From NCBI RefSeq assembly GCF_943734655.1, contig NC_071353.1:151108179-151172178 (forward strand): DNA of 64,000 nt. Reading direction: 5' to 3'. Source of the DNA: Sabethes cyaneus. Taxonomy: Eukaryota; Arthropoda; Insecta; Diptera; Culicidae. A program made the position numbers and the translations under genes. The notes beneath the pieces were generated by a model, which was not told the origin of the DNA, did no database searches, and was given only the letters and a program-made list of their open reading frames with translations. Positions 24,301 through 36,300 of the stretch are shown here, piece by piece. The number at the start of each line of letters is the position of its first letter. Positions within the stretch are counted from its first letter, which is position 1.

Positions 24301-27300
24301 AAATTTGGTTTCTTCAGCAAAGTTTCTGCAAAATAAATTATTTACAACTTTGTAGTAGAAAGTATTGCTCTATATCGCAAGACAAAAAAGTTAAAATTTT
24401 TATAACGAGTAAAAGTGGGCTACCCTAATGACTAATTATACCAAAAGATAGGTACTTTTTTCTAAACAAAATCTTCTGAATACATAAAATATGTAGAGCC
24501 AATGGTTTTCGAGATATTGATTTTTGTCTGGAATTTTGGCTTTTTCGACCATAGTGCAATGCTTCAAAAAGATTTGAAATTGGACGATCCCATCAAATGC
24601 TATGACCAAAAAACAAAACCTGTTTCATAACTGGGGACATTCCCCTACCGCCAAACAGGGTAACTTGCAACAATTCTCAACTATGAGTGCAAGTAAAAAC
24701 TTATCTGTAGCACATTTGAGGACATTTAATTAATTCAAAGTTATTAGGTCTAGGATAGAACAATTTCACATATTGAGAAAAAATATGCGATCGATAGTGA
24801 TATTTTTTGAAACGATGATTCTACAATTATTGAAGGGAAGGTAGGGAAAAGTAATGAAAAGTTTTTTGAATGGAGGGGACAGAGTGGAAAGGTGAGGGGG
24901 GGGGGGGGGGGGTGGTTATTGGTAGCTACCTAGGACTGGACATGACATGTGACTTCTTATTATTCTTGATTATTGTTTTGGCGATTCCCTTTTAAAATTT
25001 ACTACGGCAACGAAAAGTGTTTTCAAGAATGCAGCTGCAGTTTATGATAGAGGCCACACTTGTCCTAGTTGATCACTAATTACACAAAAACAGATTCAAT
25101 TGGGCCGAATTACACTTTCATTTGAGTTTAGTTTGTTTTATGCTAACACGCCATGATAAACAAACTGTTAAAATCCTAATAACGTGAAAAACTTGATGGT
25201 TTCAGTGTTTACTGTAGTTTCCAGCAACACTTTTGCGCTTGCCTGGTGAATTTTTGTTTCTACAGTTGCACGCATGAAATCAGCCAATCAGGAAGCTGGT
25301 TCTTTTTTGACAGCAAATTGGCACTTTTGCGTTACAACGTGTCACGTCCTGTCCGAGGTAGCTACGCTTAACAAGTTGTCGTTGTGACTCCTACCTTTTG
25401 TCCAATGCTGGAAGGTGCGTGGGTCGGGTCAAATCAATATCAATATTGGCTGTTGTAAATTTTTTTTAACCAATTTGATACGAGTAATCCCTTAAACGGG
25501 GTAACTTTCAACAAGCAATATTTTTTGAAAATTGAACGAATCTAATGATTTGTATGAGTTTCTTTTGACTTGAATATGCAAATGATAATCCGACTTGCGA
25601 TTTTTAATGCTTTTGCTACGAATATACGCATAAATGTCCTGGGACACGTTGGTGAAAATAATTCATGAGCCCCATAACGGAAGTTACGAACTGTTACGAA
25701 TTACGAACTGTGTAAACTTTTTATTCTAATCGTGCAGTTGATATCCCGTGTTTGGATCCGATAGAGCTGCCTTCTTTAAGGATCATTCACATATTACGTA
25801 ATGTGTTTAGGGGAGCGGTGGTTGTGTAACAACGCATTACACGTCGTAAATCCGCTATGCAAAATCGCGGCACGAAGGGGCGCGGGGGAGTTAAAAATCA
25901 TCGATATCTTGGTTACGTTATATATGAATCTTCATTACGTTACGAGTGATCGTAATTAGACACTATCATATTGCTGGTCGATTTCTCTCAGTGAGGATAT
26001 TTTCCTTTGTGACCATTTTCACTATATCCAGAGAAAAACTGACATATTTACGACTTACCAAACGTATCTTACACTGCTCAGGTGTGCTTTAATATTGCTT
26101 GATGCAAATTTAAATGATTACTTGACTCGTGAAGTTAACGGAACACAGCTTTTTATATCTACCAGCTGTTGCAAGTTACCCCATTTAAGTACTTGTTTTA
26201 CAAATAATGTGGTAACAAGTAAGATAAACAAAACTAGTCATCATAAATCAATTATTTTGTTTCCTTATTGTTCATTTTGCTATAAAAAATGTATTGTAGG
26301 CTTCTTTTATTTGAAGTGCTTGTGGGCGACACAAACGTTTTACAGACGAAAAATTGACGATGAATTTGACACCATCTTGTGGGAAATTTTATGAATGTTT
26401 CTTCTAGAATTTTTTCTCAGCTTTCCAATGGTGGTCTTAAAATGAAAATCGGTAGGTGGGCTCATGGTGAAAACAGCGATTTTTTCATAAAATCCAATAT
26501 GGCGACCAAATCCAAGATGGCCGCCAACAAATTTTTTACTCCATTTGAAAGCCCTGTTTTTCTTCTTTCCAGAACCGGGCCATTCTTCAGTTGTTTCATG
26601 GCAAATTTATAAAATATCACACCTCAAGGTTTGCTCGAAATTCTTTTTTTTGTCTAAGAGGGGTCGAGTTGACTAAATTGTCCCGCTCTATTCGGGAAAT
26701 TCACGTTCAGGGCCTGGTGGCTGCATTTCTGGTGCCACTCATGCTTTGCAGCCCTTCTTGTGGCGCTCGCCTGCCTGCATGGTGACCTCTTTCGGTTGCT
26801 CCTGGTAGTAGAGGCCTTGTTTGAGCGTTGCTATGGCTGCCGTTTGGTTGCCACAAAGCACCCGGCAACCGTGGAATGTCGAAAATAACAGTTGCATTTT
26901 TCTGCACCAACAACGAAACAGACAAAATGTTCATCGCCGACATAGATGTGTAGAGCATCTTGCTCACGATTTCGTAGAGCTTCGTGAAAAATTCTCGGCT
27001 TGCAATGGTGTGGCTACTCGTTCTTGAATCTGCGATCCACGGGTTGTCCGCGCCTCGATCTTCGTGCCGGTTGGTCAGAAATGCAAACGAAACGATTCGA
27101 TCCTTTTCGTTGTTCCGGGCAAACTATCGGCAATCTCTTTGCATGTGGCCCACTTTCTTGCAGTAGTGGCAGGCCAGCGATGTCTTCCTACCCTGTCCGA
27201 TTTTCATCACCGCATCCGTCCCGGAACCATGTCGTTCCATGGCTTCGTCCAGGAGTTTTCGCTTGGCAAGTTCCAGGGTTAGGTCCTCATCCGGCATTCG

Positions 27301-30300
27301 TTAGGCTGCTGAGCAGTCCCTTCAAGGTGAAAACGTGTCCTCTCCTTCCGAATAATGTTTGTTGCGGATCCGCTTCAACAACAAGACGTTTGACGTGAGG
27401 CTCGCCTTCTGATGATGATTCTGGAGCGCTTTGCAGGCTACTTTCGCGGTCTTTGACGGACGAATCAGCAAACCGATAGTCTAGCCTAGGCATCTTCAGC
27501 GATCCAAATAGCAGCTTCGGCTTCCGTAGTCGGTTTACAGCCTGTTTCCACGTAACACTACAAGTTTTCCCGCACCATGAGGAATTTCACCTTGAAGCGC
27601 CAGCTTGCGTAGTTTGAATTGTTCAGCTTCTGTAGATTAAATCGGTTTTCGTATATTTTTCAAAAAAATCTTAAGAAAATTTTCAGTCTTGCAAGAAACA
27701 GCGTGATGGAAGTTAACCTAGGAACGTCCGTGGAAAATGGTAATGTACCTGATCTACAAGAAGTCAAACGAGAAATCGGGTAACTGAAGACGAACAAAGC
27801 CGCTTGTAAACATCGCCTACCAGAGGAGGTTAGCAAATATGTCCAAGAAACGCTGACAACTGCTCTTACCAATTCGTTGGGCCATGGTCAAGCCATCTAG
27901 CCCGTTGGGCCTCTTTATTCCTGGTACCGGAGGAACTCTCGAAAAAACAGATTTCCCTGCACAATCGTCCGGCATCCGTAGTATCCCAATTTTCTTCAAG
28001 TAGTGCCTGCAACTAGTGGTTCATCCACCTACGCCGCTCTCCGTTTCACGTTTGTACTCCGCCAAAAACAAGTTGCAACACCTTTCGTTCCAGTACGTCA
28101 TGTGCACGTAGCAAAGTTACTGTTTCAAGTCCATAGAGGACTACCGGTCTGATTAGCATTTTGTACATCGTTAGTTTTGTGCAGTGACGTATGCTTCTTG
28201 TTCGAAGCATCTTGCGAAGGGAATCTCCTTACTTATATTGTTGTCGGCGGTGACCAGAGATGCCAAATATATGAACTCATCATCCACTTTCAGTTCATCG
28301 GCGTCAATAGTCACTACTCGTGGGAGGCGAGCGTAGATCTCTCTGGGGCCTCTTCCTGCTATATATTTGGGTTTTGACGCATTGATAGCATAGCATAGCA
28401 TAGTTTGACCGCCCGTGATTTCAGCTGAGATTGCACAAAGAACCATCAGAATGATGCTTGGGAGTCCGACACTTGCAGCTACTAGAGACCGAGGAATCCT
28501 CTGCATCATCCACAAGTGTCACAGGAAGGAGTTGTTGCTAGTAGAAAGGAATTGATCTGGATCCATCGATGTAGGTGATGCGATCACTATCATTCAAGCT
28601 CGCGTACGATTTGAGGACGTTTTTGGTCACGTGGCCATTGCGAAACAAGTAGTGGAGATCCGACATACCGATATAAGAAAAAGCTATGAGAAATCAGTTT
28701 ACCGCACCGAAAGTTATGTGCTATCAGTCAGTGAGTCAGTTATTAAATACCGATTGACATTTGTTGCTATGCACGAAAGCTGTCCTGAGACTACCGTGTC
28801 TATTTGGCAATTCATCAAAAACATTGACTGCACGAGATACCTTTTGGCATCCTTCGATCATAAAACTTGCTTAAAAATTCTGACAGTAAGTATCAAAGCT
28901 ATCAAGCTTTTGATATTTGATAATCATATAATAGAAATAACGTGTGATTTTCCTAGGTAACCGGTTTCACGATTAAAATGCACGTTTATAAGATTTCAGT
29001 AAAAGCGCACCATTGCTAAGTGTGCTCAAATGAATTCAAAATGGCCAAATGGCCGCTGTCGGACAACTGCAACGAGCGAGACACGAAAGCAAACAATGCT
29101 AATTACGAAACGATTCCCAGTATGTAAGCAGCGGTTGTATGAGACTAACCGGGATATTCGGAAATTTTCTTGTAAAGTCAGTAATTAAGAAAATTAAGAT
29201 CAAAAATAAGGTACACCGGGGCAAGTGCGACCTAAAAAAATGCATAGTTAGGGTTTATTCCACTGTGTTTTCTATACCTATGATTATTTCAAAATTCGTT
29301 CGGCACAGAAACTCTTCAGTGGTATCACTTCGAATTTATTGTCAATTGCAAGGAAAATTGTGCGATATCGCTCATAAAAGTGCTATTTTGCACTAAGTCG
29401 TTTCGGTATCTTCGGCGCACATTTTCGTTATCTTCCAAACAATAAGTGCGCCGAAGATACCGAAACGATCTTAGTAAGTCGCCGGATCGCACCTTCAATA
29501 GCAATGTTGAATAACATACAGGACAGTCTAACCTCCTTGAATCGACTCTATTAGTCTTCAGATGTACGATTTCTCGTCGGATCTCTTCGAATTCAGATCG
29601 ATGGAAAGCAGAATGGATGACGAGGCATACGTGGAATTCGATTATAAATTCTTGCCAGGATCACAGTTTGAGGTATCGGAAAATTTAGTAAATACGCTAT
29701 GGTCTAAGTTGTAAACGATATTAAAGAACTAACTAATCCCCAAAATTCCCAAAATATAAATGTTATAACATGGAGCGACTACTCACCAATCCAACGACGC
29801 TCGAATGCCGCGCTGTCCGCTGGGAAGCACTGATGTACAGCTCCACCAGCCCATTGGTAAGATAGGCACAGTAGGTTAGCCGACTGATCGGAACCAGTAC
29901 CGGCGAGGAAAGGAACTTTTTCAGCGGCCCCGCGTGGCCGGTCACACAGGCCAGCACAAGCCAGCCGTTCGAAAGACTCCATCCGAAGCGGTGCAGTGCC
30001 GCATACAGGGCATTGTACAGATAGTTCTCCGTTCCGGTGGCATTGTAGAAAATCGACACACCGAACATCGATGCCGTTCCGATTGCGGATGATCCCAGCC
30101 ACAGCAGTGCCACCTTGTACCGGCCAATTGTGATGCTGAAAATATAGGCCAAAGTTGTACTCAATTAAGGTTTAAAAACTTGTCGAACTTACTTTTTCTC
30201 CTGCATCAGGTGGACAAGATAGCCGGCAATTATTCCGAAAATGTAGGCCGTCGCCCGCATATGAGTTTTGACATAAGCATTCACGTAGTAGGCGTTTGTT

Positions 30301-33300
30301 TGGACGTCGACCAGTTCACTATGTAAACAAAAAAAAATTTAGATTACTGAATTGAATTGTTTTCATGTTTAAACCACTCACTCTGTGTAGTACATCAGCG
30401 ACGGATCCAGCTGGCCAAAGTAGGTAACGCAGAAGGGAATTACAACGGAAAGCAGGGCCACCGTTCCGACCAGGGTTAGGGCGGCCTGGCGACGCAGTCG
30501 CCACATCGGATACAGTAGCAACGGTGCCAGTATGAAGAGCTGCGTGTCCGCCGCCAGGTACCAGGATTGGAACATACACAGCTGCTCGGTGCCGACGTAG
30601 TTGTTGACGTAGAGCAGATTCCGCCACCAGCTAGCCTGACAGCGCGTTTGCTCCAGCTCCATTCGTCGGTCCCACAGGGGACCACTGCCGAGCCGGGGCA
30701 GCCAGGTGGCGTACAGGGCGATAATGGCCGCGTAGGCTGGTGTTAGGCTACGATATGAGTTATTATTTAATTTTTTGATTTTTGGCTTTGGGTGGGTGAA
30801 AGGAGGTTACCGAATGTAGCGGAAGATGTAGAGCAGTAGGAAATTGACTTTTCCTCGACGTTTATCCAGCTCGATTAGCAGCAACCGGGCGAATAGGAAT
30901 CCACTCAGCAGCAGGAAGGTGTCCACCAGAAGCGGGGAGTTCAACAGGAACGCATTGCGGAGGAGTTTTGCTTGCTGGAAAAGGATTTCAAATTAACATT
31001 TAATATTTTTTTATCGACAAAGATTGATTAGTACGAAAATTTCATAACCCAACACTCCGTGATTCATCTTCTGATGACAATCGGACCAGTTTAAGCTCGA
31101 TAGAATACAATGTATGGCATCTTTCGATAAGGTAGCACATCCACGTGATACAATCCTTGTAATCCAGAGTACTCAAAGACATAAAGACAATGACTCAAAG
31201 ATAAAGATTGTTTACCGAAAATTCAATTGAGTGTAGGCGGTTGAATTAGTTTCCTGTCCACTTATTGAAGCGCTTCCGATTCCCAGGAATCGTTTTGACC
31301 GAGACACACTTTCTAAAAGATGTGTGATAACAAAATCACATCACCCTCTGCTGATAACGGCAGCCACTTGACAGATTGTGATCCGATCCGCGTGATATAA
31401 ATATTCCTACCGTTCAGTAGATTTATCAGTTTTAACAAACCGCTTCAAACGAACGCACCAAAGTATTCTTAACAAAATGACCACATTCATCACGTTCGGA
31501 GTTGCCATTCTGGCAATGGTGCTCGCTTCCATGCCTTCCGAAGGCGTCGACCAGCAGCCCCAATCGGCATCTGGCATCGAATCCAGGATTGAGATCGTAG
31601 AAGATATCGCCGCCTTCAAGGCGGCCAACCCTGACCTGGAGCTGGTACCGATGGAAGTTTCGCGCAGCTCATCGCGGCAGCAGATTTTCTACACCATCGG
31701 AGGACGGGTTGCCGGTGACCGGCTGGTAACGACCAATCAGAACAGCCAATCCTGGAGTACCCTACAGGATGTCGCTCTAACGCTGACCTATCCGCAATCC
31801 GGAGTTGGTGCGGTGGTCAGCTACGTTCAGGTTGTGGTAGGTCAAAGCTCCAACCAGGGCCGCGGGTATGTCGTGGCCGGAGGAATCGGCCAGCGCAACA
31901 TTCGGTTGGTTATTGAGGCGTACCGGACGAGCTACTTCAGCCACAATGCTCAGATCTATGGCAGATGAATTGGAACCGGAATTTATCTTTTTAATAGCAA
32001 ATAAATCACTATTTCTTGCGAACTTGTTTGTCTCTACTGAATTGATGCTGTATGAATTTCACCAAACAATTGCTAGATTGGCAACACTGCAGTCATTGAC
32101 TAGGAAATACACAAAATGGAGATTCGAATTACTAGTATTTATGAGTGTCTAAAGACCTCGCTTGGCGTGACATTTTTATTAGATTTAATGTTTGTTCGGC
32201 GCTTCAGCTGAAGTAAGTTCGCGCGAAAGACATGCTACGTTTGTTTTTCGAGATCTTCTGTTGTTTTCTACCGTGAAGTAGACCCATTAAATCAGTCCTG
32301 ATTGTTTTGCTTGTCGTTTGTGGCAAAACACATATTATTGTAAGAATCACAGAATTATTGTTTACTCACCTCTCCGAAAAATCCCGGATTATACATCGCT
32401 CCGCCTACGAAGAACAACAGCGAATGTCCACCCAAAATGAACACCATCGAGAGGGCCTTAATTCCGTTGATACAACCCAACCCATGATCGTCCTTACTGT
32501 CCTGAACGAGTTTCCTTAGATTCTCCACCACCGAAAACGACTTCAGTACCTGTCCGCAAATGGTTTCCTTGTCCGCGCCACGACACAGACAGCTGGACTT
32601 CCAGTGGTACACCGTACTGCCGAGCACCATCAGTACGAAGAGAAGAATAACCGAAACGAACGCCATGTCAGCCGTCGATATCACCACCGACTCCCGTCGG
32701 TGGCAGCTCTTCGGCGAAATCGCGACCTCCCGGTAGCCGGTGGTTTGACGCAACAGCTGTTCGATTTCCGCCTCCGAACAGGTCGCGGGAAAGCACCAAC
32801 CCCAGTGAACCAGGGTGTAGTTGTTGGGCGTCGGTTTGCGCGACACCACCGTCCGCAGCCGGTATCCTTCGGCGTGTACGTCGGCCAGACAGTACTGCGA
32901 AAGTATGCCACCGGAGCCATTGTCGTCGTTGTTGCCGCCGTTCGACTTGAACCGGTTCCGGTTGATGCCCATGCACTGATCGAAGTGACCGAATTGATAC
33001 ACGTTGCCATACTCGATGCCGAACGTGGATTTAGCCGATGAGTCCAGCACTGTCCGGGGGGAAGAAATGTGGAGAATAAAAAGTTAATTAGCTTTTACAG
33101 TATTTAGCCTGTCGTTGCAAATTTTAAAATTAAAAATGCTTATCTTTTGAGTTTACAGGATTTTCAGGTTAAGGTTAACTGTTCGGAGCTAAAACCACGT
33201 TATTGGGGGTTCAAAACAATCAGTTTCTTGGTTGGGAATTGGGATAGAGTTTGTATATAAATCGTGCACTCCGTACGGCAAAGTTTTACTGTCATTTTCT

Positions 33301-36300
33301 TATATTTTCTTTGTGAGCATGATGGGCAAAAATGATACCTTCCCAATTTGCGTCCCAAATTAGCAAAACAAAATTAAGAACGATTGTATTCGGAAAATCC
33401 GAAAATGTGCGACCATATCAGCGTTTCTCATGCTTAATTAAAGATAATTGTTGGCAGTCGTAACCGAACCAACTGATCAATTGCGTTAAACTCGCAATAT
33501 AATTGAGAATGCTACAAGCAGAAAACTTTAATGGTTATGTACACAAAACCGGTCGAGCTAGCATAACCTTGTGACAGTTTAGGTGCATTAGTTTACAAAC
33601 ATATGCGAAAGCGACGAAAGCTTACTGCGATCGCGATGCCTGTGCCTGCTGCGCCGCGCCGCGCCGCGCGACGCTTCACGAATAAATGTCCTAAAAACGC
33701 ATAAACAAAATCAGCACCACGACTGAGGAGAGCAATTTACCTACCCGCACGTGTGCTTTATTATCTTTTTTTTTTTGACTTTCAATCTAAAATCATGAGT
33801 CATGCAAAATTTCGCCACATGAGTTCAGGCCCAGCCCCTCTAATTTTGTGCAACTTGCCAAAACCCGAGGTATTTTTCCGTCTGCCTGCCACAAAAGGTG
33901 ATGAAACACAGTCGGCTCGTGGCGTGGTTCAGCAGAGTTGCTGTTAAATAAATGCTTGCTCATTTGCGACGATCAGCACGAGTGACCGACCTTTCCCGGA
34001 ACCCACGGGAAAGAAAAGTTCTGGAACAAACGATCCGCTTCACCCATTATCGTAGCAAAAACAATGGAATAGCATAAGCGATCGCGTGCAGCGCTGCCAG
34101 GGGGCTCCATTAAGAACTGATCTGTGGAAAATTGAACACAGAACTTTTGTTTACACCTGTTAGTGTGTGATTATGATTATTATTTCAAATTAAATAATAG
34201 TTGGATACTGCAGAAAAACATTGATTAACAAATTAGATCAGACTATATCAACTTTTGTAAGTAAACATCATTAACATTAAACGTACATAGGTCAAGTTAA
34301 AGAAATATTTACATGAAGTTAAATAAAATAATATTCTGTGGGCAAATAAAGGAAAACGGGAGAGAAAAAGGGGAGACGGGAGCAAAAAACGACAAAAAAT
34401 GGAACGAGAAAAAGGTGACAAAACGAGACAAAAACAGGAGAAAAGTCTATAGAGGCAGTGGGAAACCAGAACAGGGTGAGCGGAAAAACGTAAGAAAACG
34501 AGAAATATCTGAAGCAAAATTTTCCAAAAGGCAAAAAGAGGGAAGACGGTGCAAAATAAGAAGTAAAACAGAATGAAAATTTAGGAATACAAGGACAAAC
34601 GGGAAAACAAAAAGAAACGGAACAGCACATAGGAAAAGAAAAAAAACTCAACACAAATTAGAGATAAATAAATGAAAGAAACGGGTCATAAATGAAATAA
34701 ACTATGTCAGAAAGAAGACATAGATAAGAGAAAAGGGAACAAATTGAAGAAAAACGAAACAGAAAAAGGAAAAATCCAGTGAATCTTAGGAAAGAAAAAC
34801 GAGAGAGAGTGTGTGTGTGAGAGAGAGCGAGAGAGAGAGAGGCTCTAGAAACGAGTCAAAACGAGAGAAAAACCAACCCAAGGAACAATTTTGTTGTTTA
34901 ATAGCTTATCAAGTACTTGTTCCGTGGGTCTTCGCTGTACAATAGTTGATTAAACCGCTCTTAAACAAAAATGTTCACTGGGAAGCCTGTGGCACAAAGA
35001 AGGGTGCATTAGATGAGAAAAAATGCATATGTTGTGACCAGAAGAGAATAGGAGAGAATGAGAAGAAAGACAAAATAAAATAAGTGAAAAACGGCACAGT
35101 AAAAGAGAAAATGTACACGGTAAGGTGAAAAATAAAACAAAAAATGAAGCAAACTGGACAGCAAAAGGGAAAAAGAGTAGAGTTAAAGAGTAAAAAAATA
35201 AAAAACAGGGAAGGTGAAACGAGGAAAACAAAAAAAGAAAACAAAGAACAAAGAAGGAGGCAAACCAGGTAAAACATAATTGGAAAGAAAAATTAGGGAG
35301 ACAAAATGATAATAACGGGAAACAAACAATAAAACCAGGATAGAAAAGGAGAAAACGGTACAAAAAGAGAAAAACGGGAAAAAACCGGGAAGCTGAAAGA
35401 AAAGACGCGTTTTCTACGAACTGCAATAGAGCAAAAATTGACAGACCAAAAGAGGGGAAAAACTAAAGAAAAACGGGACAGTAAATAATAAAAACGGAAA
35501 CAGAAAATGAAGAACATGGAAAAAACGGAATAAAATGAAAACCGGAGGAGAGAAAAAAGGAAAACAAGACAATAAGGGAAGGGGAAAGCGAAATGATTGA
35601 GGAACAGAGAAAAAGGACGGTGAGAATAGAGGAAGGAAAAGGGGAAATGAAACAAGGAAAAACATTATATGAAGAGGAAACCGAAGAAGGCTGCGCAGCA
35701 ATTAATCGCTTAATCGAGGGATAGTTACCAGTAAAAGGAAGACAGGCAATTAAGAAAATCAGAACAAATCAGGAAAAATAGATGAAAATAGAAAAGAATA
35801 AACTACAAGAAACGGGACGAAGAGAGACCTGCGATAAAACGAAAAGAATAGAGAATAATAGAGAAAAAAATCAGAGTGGTTGTGTACAAGACACGACCGG
35901 TTAGATGACGCAGGACTAAGTAAGTCTCTTTATAGCGATAGTAGTATGTATCCAGGCATATAATAATTTGATTCTTCGTTTTACATGCTAAATGCAGCAT
36001 ATGTAAGGTTTACTGAGACTAGCTGCAGGTTGAGTAAATTAGAAATTGTTATGTTAAAATGGCTAGGCTGTGCTTCAGGTTGAGAAATCCCAATTTTTGC
36101 AAGTCGATGATTTTCTTACATCGTACATTTTTTATTATTGAAAGCTACTATATTAGTAAGTTAAAGTTGTTTGTAAATGTTTTGTACTTTACTGCCTTAT
36201 ACTGAGTTGACGGTCAAATAAATATTGGTCTCACTACGGGTCCCTCCTGCCTTGTCTTGTCCGTTATTTTTGAATTTTGAATTAATATTAAAAAGATGTG

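Larger units (their letters stand above)
18661..24645. mobile_element. 6 kb TIR element in acyltransferase intron 6
   Basis: The left end GGGGATTGTCCCCTGTTGTA and the right end, inverted GGGGAATGTCCCCAGTTATG, form imperfect inverted repeats. TA flanks both sides (18659-18660 and 24646-24647). No transposase frame was found. Two large inverted-repeat structures lie inside (19400-21310 and 21704-24549), so it is composite. A sequence resembling the terminus, ACAACCGGGGACAC, also occurs at 21577. Confidence 0.65.
24648..26392 (+). mobile_element. TA-flanked TIR element, copy 1 (3' truncated)
   Basis: It begins CCGCCAAACAGGGTAACTTG immediately after the TA that ends the 18661 element. It matches, inverted, both ends of the copy at 54798-63581 (24648-24792 with 63581-63440; 25440-26392 with 58450-54960). 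It lacks both insertions of that copy and stops at ~26392. The frame 26095-26394 is shared with 55020-55286 (minus), but I see no known domain in it. Confidence 0.8.

Noticed and set aside
32604..33041. Plus-strand frame of 145 codons over acyltransferase exon 2
   Set aside because: It is a shadow of the real minus-strand exon, whose reading fits the family and the splice phases.
34319..35701. Several long minus-strand frames rich in Phe, Leu, Ser and Pro
   Set aside because: They arise from the purine-rich plus strand, which rarely gives stops when read in reverse. The same holds for 38279-39336.
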